Source: Oscillospiraceae bacterium
GTDB lineage: Bacteria > Bacillota > Clostridia > Saccharofermentanales > Saccharofermentanaceae
Length of the DNA stretch: 51,951 bases
Assembly: GCA_902775565.1 (NCBI GenBank)
Contig: CACYMP010000015.1
Coordinates: 1-51,951 of the forward strand
Direction of reading: 5' to 3'
The notes beneath the pieces are model-generated. The model did no database searches and was not told the origin of the DNA. It saw nothing but the letters and a program-made list of their open reading frames with translations. The translations under genes and the position numbers were made by a program. Positions 48,882-51,951 of this stretch are shown here, in pieces; the first letter of the stretch is position 1; every line of letters begins with the position of its first letter.

Positions 48882-50525
48882 ATGAGAAGAGGCGGCGGAG
48901 TACTTATGCATATAAGTTCTCTCCCCGGACCGTTCGGAATCGGCGTGTTCGGAGAAGAGGCCGTGGAATTCGCAAAGAAACTGTCAGAGCAGGGGATGAA
49001 ATACTGGCAGGTTCTTCCGTTCTCCTACCCGGGAATGGGCAATTCACCGTATCAGAGCTTCTCTGCTTTCGCAGGCAACTGGCTGTTCATAGACCCGAGG
49101 CGTCTTGCCCAAAGAGGTCTTCTTACTCCTTCGGAGGTTCAGTCTGCGGAGTATAACGAGAACAAGTGGAGGATCGATTACGATTACTTAAGGAGCAACC
49201 GCGACGAGCTTTTGAGAAAGGCTTTCGAGCGTGCTGACAGGGCTCTGCTCAAGGAAGTCGACAAGTTCCTCGAAAAGAATAAATGGGCGTGCGACGTGGC
49301 CGCTTATCTGTCCATCAAGGACGATAACTTCGGCAGACCATGGTGGGAATGGACGGACAGCAGGCTCAAGAACTACGATAAGAAGGCAGTTGAAGAGCTT
49401 AAGGGCAATCCCAACTACCAGTATCACGCTTTCGTGCAGTATCTGTTCCTCGACGAGTGGACCAGGATAAAGAAAGAGATAAACGATCTGGGCATTTCGA
49501 TAATCGGCGATATGCCGTTCTACGTATCCGGTGATTCAGCCGACGTATGGGCTTCAAGAGAGCTCTTCAAGATGGCGAGCCCTTCTAAGACCAATAAGCT
49601 TCTCGCAGATTACGAGAAGGATTTCGCAAAATATCAGTCCCTCAAGGCTAAAGCCGAAAAAGACGGTGCTTCCGAAAAGAAAGAGGGCGCTGAAGAACTG
49701 ACGGAACCCAGGAAACCGAAGCCTGAGGCGCTTGTTTTCGAGAGCGTGGCAGGAGTTCCTCCGGATTATTTCTGCGAGGACGGACAGCTCTGGGGCAATC
49801 CCATCTACGACTGGAAAAAGATGAAAGCCGACAACTACGGCTGGTGGATGGACAGGATCGGCGAGAACTTCAAGCTCTACGATTATCTGAGGATCGACCA
49901 CTTCAGAGCATTCTCTTCTTACTGGGAAGTCGATGCCAACGCAGAGACAGCAAGGATAGGCAAGTGGAACAAGGGTCCGGCTCTTGAGTTCTTTGCCGAA
50001 TATGACAAGGTCTTTGGTGACAGGAGCAGGCTCATCGCTGAGGATTTAGGTGAGATCACTCCCGATCTCAAGGAGTTCATGGACGTAGTCGGAATACCCG
50101 GAATGAGGGTCATGGAATTCACCTTCTATCCCGGAGACGACAGCTCATTCATGCCTCATAACTTCAACAAGAACTGCGTTGCATACACGGGAACACACGA
50201 CAATAACACGCTGCTCGGATGGCTTTGGGATTCGAGAGAGGACGTCAGGAACTTCTGTCTGAAGTACTGCGGTTTTGAAGGCGCGAACTGGGGCGACGGC
50301 GGACCTCACAGCGGTTCCTGCAGGGCAATAATCAGAACGCTCTGGATGAGCCATGCGGACGTTGCGATCATTCCCATCCAGGATATGCTGGGTTACGGTG
50401 CAGACACGAGAATGAACATCCCCGGAACTCCCACAGGCAACTGGGTCGTAAGGTTCTCCAAGGAGGATCTCGATTCGATCGACAATGAGTGGTACCGCAC
50501 GCTTAACACGCTTTACTACAGGTAA
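48882..50525 (+). CDS. malQ: 4-alpha-glucanotransferase (GH77) with a charged insertion
   Basis: 547 aa. It transfers maltosyl and longer glucan units, for use of starch and glycogen fragments. Typical GH77 motifs: GVLMHISSLPGPFGIG (start), WQVLPFSYPGMGNSPYQSFSAFAGN, GDMPFYVSGDSADVW, GVPPDYFCEDGQLWGNPIYDW, YLRIDHFRAF (nucleophile D339), LIAEDLGEITP (acid Glu) and YTGTHDNNTLLGW. Residues about 232-288 are an extra Lys/Glu-rich stretch where typical enzymes have a short loop. GAGAGGG precedes ATG 48882. It is followed after six bases by the glycerol kinase gene. Confidence 0.95.
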   Translation: MRRGGGVLMHISSLPGPFGIGVFGEEAVEFAKKLSEQGMKYWQVLPFSYPGMGNSPYQSFSAFAGNWLFIDPRRLAQRGLLTPSEVQSAEYNENKWRIDYDYLRSNRDELLRKAFERADRALLKEVDKFLEKNKWACDVAAYLSIKDDNFGRPWWEWTDSRLKNYDKKAVEELKGNPNYQYHAFVQYLFLDEWTRIKKEINDLGISIIGDMPFYVSGDSADVWASRELFKMASPSKTNKLLADYEKDFAKYQSLKAKAEKDGASEKKEGAEELTEPRKPKPEALVFESVAGVPPDYFCEDGQLWGNPIYDWKKMKADNYGWWMDRIGENFKLYDYLRIDHFRAFSSYWEVDANAETARIGKWNKGPALEFFAEYDKVFGDRSRLIAEDLGEITPDLKEFMDVVGIPGMRVMEFTFYPGDDSSFMPHNFNKNCVAYTGTHDNNTLLGWLWDSREDVRNFCLKYCGFEGANWGDGGPHSGSCRAIIRTLWMSHADVAIIPIQDMLGYGADTRMNIPGTPTGNWVVRFSKEDLDSIDNEWYRTLNTLYYR

Positions 50526-50531
50526 CGGCTG

Positions 50532-51951
50532 ATGAGATACATTCTTTGCATCGACCAGGGCACCACATCCACGAAAGCATTCCTGCTTGATGAACAGGGA
50601 CATCTGTCAGACGGCGCGCATGTGCCGTTTGAGCAGATATATCCCAATCCGGGATGGGTGGAGCACGATGCGGAGGTGATCTTTCATACGGTCCTTAAAG
50701 CTATCGCGATGCTTATGGCCGGTAATCCAGCCGCAAAGGGAAATATCGCTGCCATTGGACTTACGAACCAGCGTGAGACGACCATCGCGTTCGGTCTTGA
50801 CGGAAAACCTCTTGCCAATGCAATCGTATGGCAGTGCAGAAGGACGACGGACATCTGCAGAAGACCTGAGATAAAGAGCCAGGAGAGAAGAATAAGCGAG
50901 ATCACGGGACTTAAGACCGACCCGTATTTCTCTGCCACGAAGATGCTCTGGCTGCTCGAAAACGTTGCAGGATTAAGAGAGCTTGCCGATAAGGGAGAAG
51001 CTTATTTCGGTACAGTTGACGGTTTCCTCGTTTACAGGCTTACAGGCTGCAGAACGTTTGCTTCTGATTACTCGAACTGCTCGAGAACGATGCTTTTCGA
51101 TATCGCGAGAAAAGATTACGACGAAGAACTGCTCAAGCTCTTCAAGGTACCGCGCAAAGCGCTTGCGGAGCCGCGTGAATCCTGCAGCGGCTACGGTGCT
51201 GTTATTCTCGATCCCGCTTATCTCAGCGGTGCGGGCTTTGATGAAAATGATATTGATAACCTTATGAGCCTTAACGGCGTTGAGATAACGGGTGTTATTG
51301 GTGATCAGCCTGCGGCCCTTTTAGGCCAGAATGCAATAAATGAAGGTGAATCCAAGACTACATACGGCACGGGAAGCTTTACGCTGATGAATCTCGGAAC
51401 GCAGCCTGTTTTCTCGAAGAACGGACTTCTTACTTCGTGCGCGTGGTCTCACAAGGGCGTCACTTACTATGCTCTTGAAGGAAGCATCTTCCAGGCCGGT
51501 TCGGTAATAAGCTGGCTTAAAGACGAGCTCCATCTTATAGATTCTCCCGCGGAATGCGACAAGTACTGTGAATCGATCAAGGATACCGGAGGGGTATATC
51601 TTGTGCCTGCGTTTACGGGCCTCGGCGCGCCTTACTGGAGACCTGACGCCAGGGGCGTCATGACGGGTCTTACAAGGGGCACGGGACGCGCTGAGATAAT
51701 CAGGGCGGGTGTTGAATCCATAGCGTATCAGGTTACGGAACTCGTGAACCTGATGATGGACGATACGGGCATAAAGGCAAAGCAGATGAAAGTAGACGGC
51801 GGTGTTTGCGCCAGCTCGTTCCTGATGCAGCTTCAGGCCGACCTTTTGGGCGTTACGGTAACGCGTGCCGCAAGTGATGAGATGACCGCCATGGGAGCGG
51901 GATTTGCAGCAGGCGTAACATGCGGTATATTTGATAGCATTGAACAGACCG
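50532..51951 (+). CDS. glpK: Glycerol kinase, cut by the window end
   Basis: The first 473 codons of a protein that is normally near 500 aa. FGGY motifs: YILCIDQGTTSTKAFL, NPGWVEHDAEVIF, LTNQRETTIAF with VWQCRRT (Arg-Glu glycerol site), FGTVDGFLVYRLTG, VIGDQPAALLGQ, TYGTGSF and PAFTGLGAPYWRPDARG. The glycerol-specific GLGAPYW makes glycerol kinase more likely than another FGGY sugar kinase. It starts at ATG 50532, six bases after the malQ stop, with poor ribosome binding, so it is probably coupled to malQ. The C-terminal end lies outside the window. Confidence 0.92.
   Translation, partial: MRYILCIDQGTTSTKAFLLDEQGHLSDGAHVPFEQIYPNPGWVEHDAEVIFHTVLKAIAMLMAGNPAAKGNIAAIGLTNQRETTIAFGLDGKPLANAIVWQCRRTTDICRRPEIKSQERRISEITGLKTDPYFSATKMLWLLENVAGLRELADKGEAYFGTVDGFLVYRLTGCRTFASDYSNCSRTMLFDIARKDYDEELLKLFKVPRKALAEPRESCSGYGAVILDPAYLSGAGFDENDIDNLMSLNGVEITGVIGDQPAALLGQNAINEGESKTTYGTGSFTLMNLGTQPVFSKNGLLTSCAWSHKGVTYYALEGSIFQAGSVISWLKDELHLIDSPAECDKYCESIKDTGGVYLVPAFTGLGAPYWRPDARGVMTGLTRGTGRAEIIRAGVESIAYQVTELVNLMMDDTGIKAKQMKVDGGVCASSFLMQLQADLLGVTVTRAASDEMTAMGAGFAAGVTCGIFDSIEQT

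Overview
The window looks like a chromosomal segment of a Clostridia-class Bacillota bacterium (Lachnospiraceae/Oscillospiraceae-like gut or rumen carbohydrate degrader). The evidence is a moderate GC content, strong AAGGAGG-type ribosome binding sites, sigma-A-type promoters, a 5S rRNA-tRNA-Asn end of an rRNA operon, a split transketolase, zinc-ribbon Ser/Thr kinases, and GH3/GH43 enzymes with sugar ABC transporters. The genus cannot be fixed by eye. No prophage, plasmid or CRISPR array is visible; the only certain mobile element is one IS3-family insertion.

Layout. 1-210: end of a 5S rRNA and tRNA-Asn(GUU). 290-2574: three unrecognised genes (a cytosolic protein, a membrane protein, a lipoprotein). 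2571-7728: two-component system plus ABC/FtsX exporter of the peptide-sensing/resistance type, with four helically phased response-regulator boxes before the ATPase gene. 7934-9085: exported HAD phosphatase. 9143-12727 (minus): membrane HD-GYP protein whose stop codon abuts the GTG start of a stand-alone reverse transcriptase. 12948-13928: GH43 glycosidase. 14150-16147: two convergent Lys-rich surface proteins flanking a promoter-structure-terminator unit that looks like an undescribed small RNA on the minus strand. 16255-19536: FliB-like Cys-rich protein, cupin, TPM-like membrane protein, thermonuclease lipoprotein. 19638-22850: carB without carA. An IS3 element (22896-24384) sits exactly in the loop of the carB terminator. 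24499-27401: AGCS symporter and iron alcohol dehydrogenase.

27573-33580 is a compact phospho-signalling operon: zinc-ribbon/FHA protein with six copies of an SDIGKTVA motif, PP2C phosphatase, transmembrane protease-FHA protein carrying a seventh IGKTVA motif, a small unknown protein, and a transmembrane Ser/Thr kinase. My inference is that the repeated Thr is the kinase substrate and FHA ligand.

33858-39409 is a pentose operon: xylulokinase, DUF4867, FucI/AraA-like isomerase, and both transketolase halves. 39487-47027 adds a YesL-like membrane protein, a carbohydrate ABC transporter (binding protein and two permeases), an AraC regulator and a GH3 beta-xylosidase/glucosidase; together they suit uptake and breakdown of plant oligosaccharides, with products entering the pentose phosphate pathway. 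47187-51951: release factor 3, 4-alpha-glucanotransferase and a truncated glycerol kinase.

The most interesting leads are the HD-GYP/reverse transcriptase pair, the orphan structured RNA at 15330-15511 and the IGKTVA phospho-relay operon.
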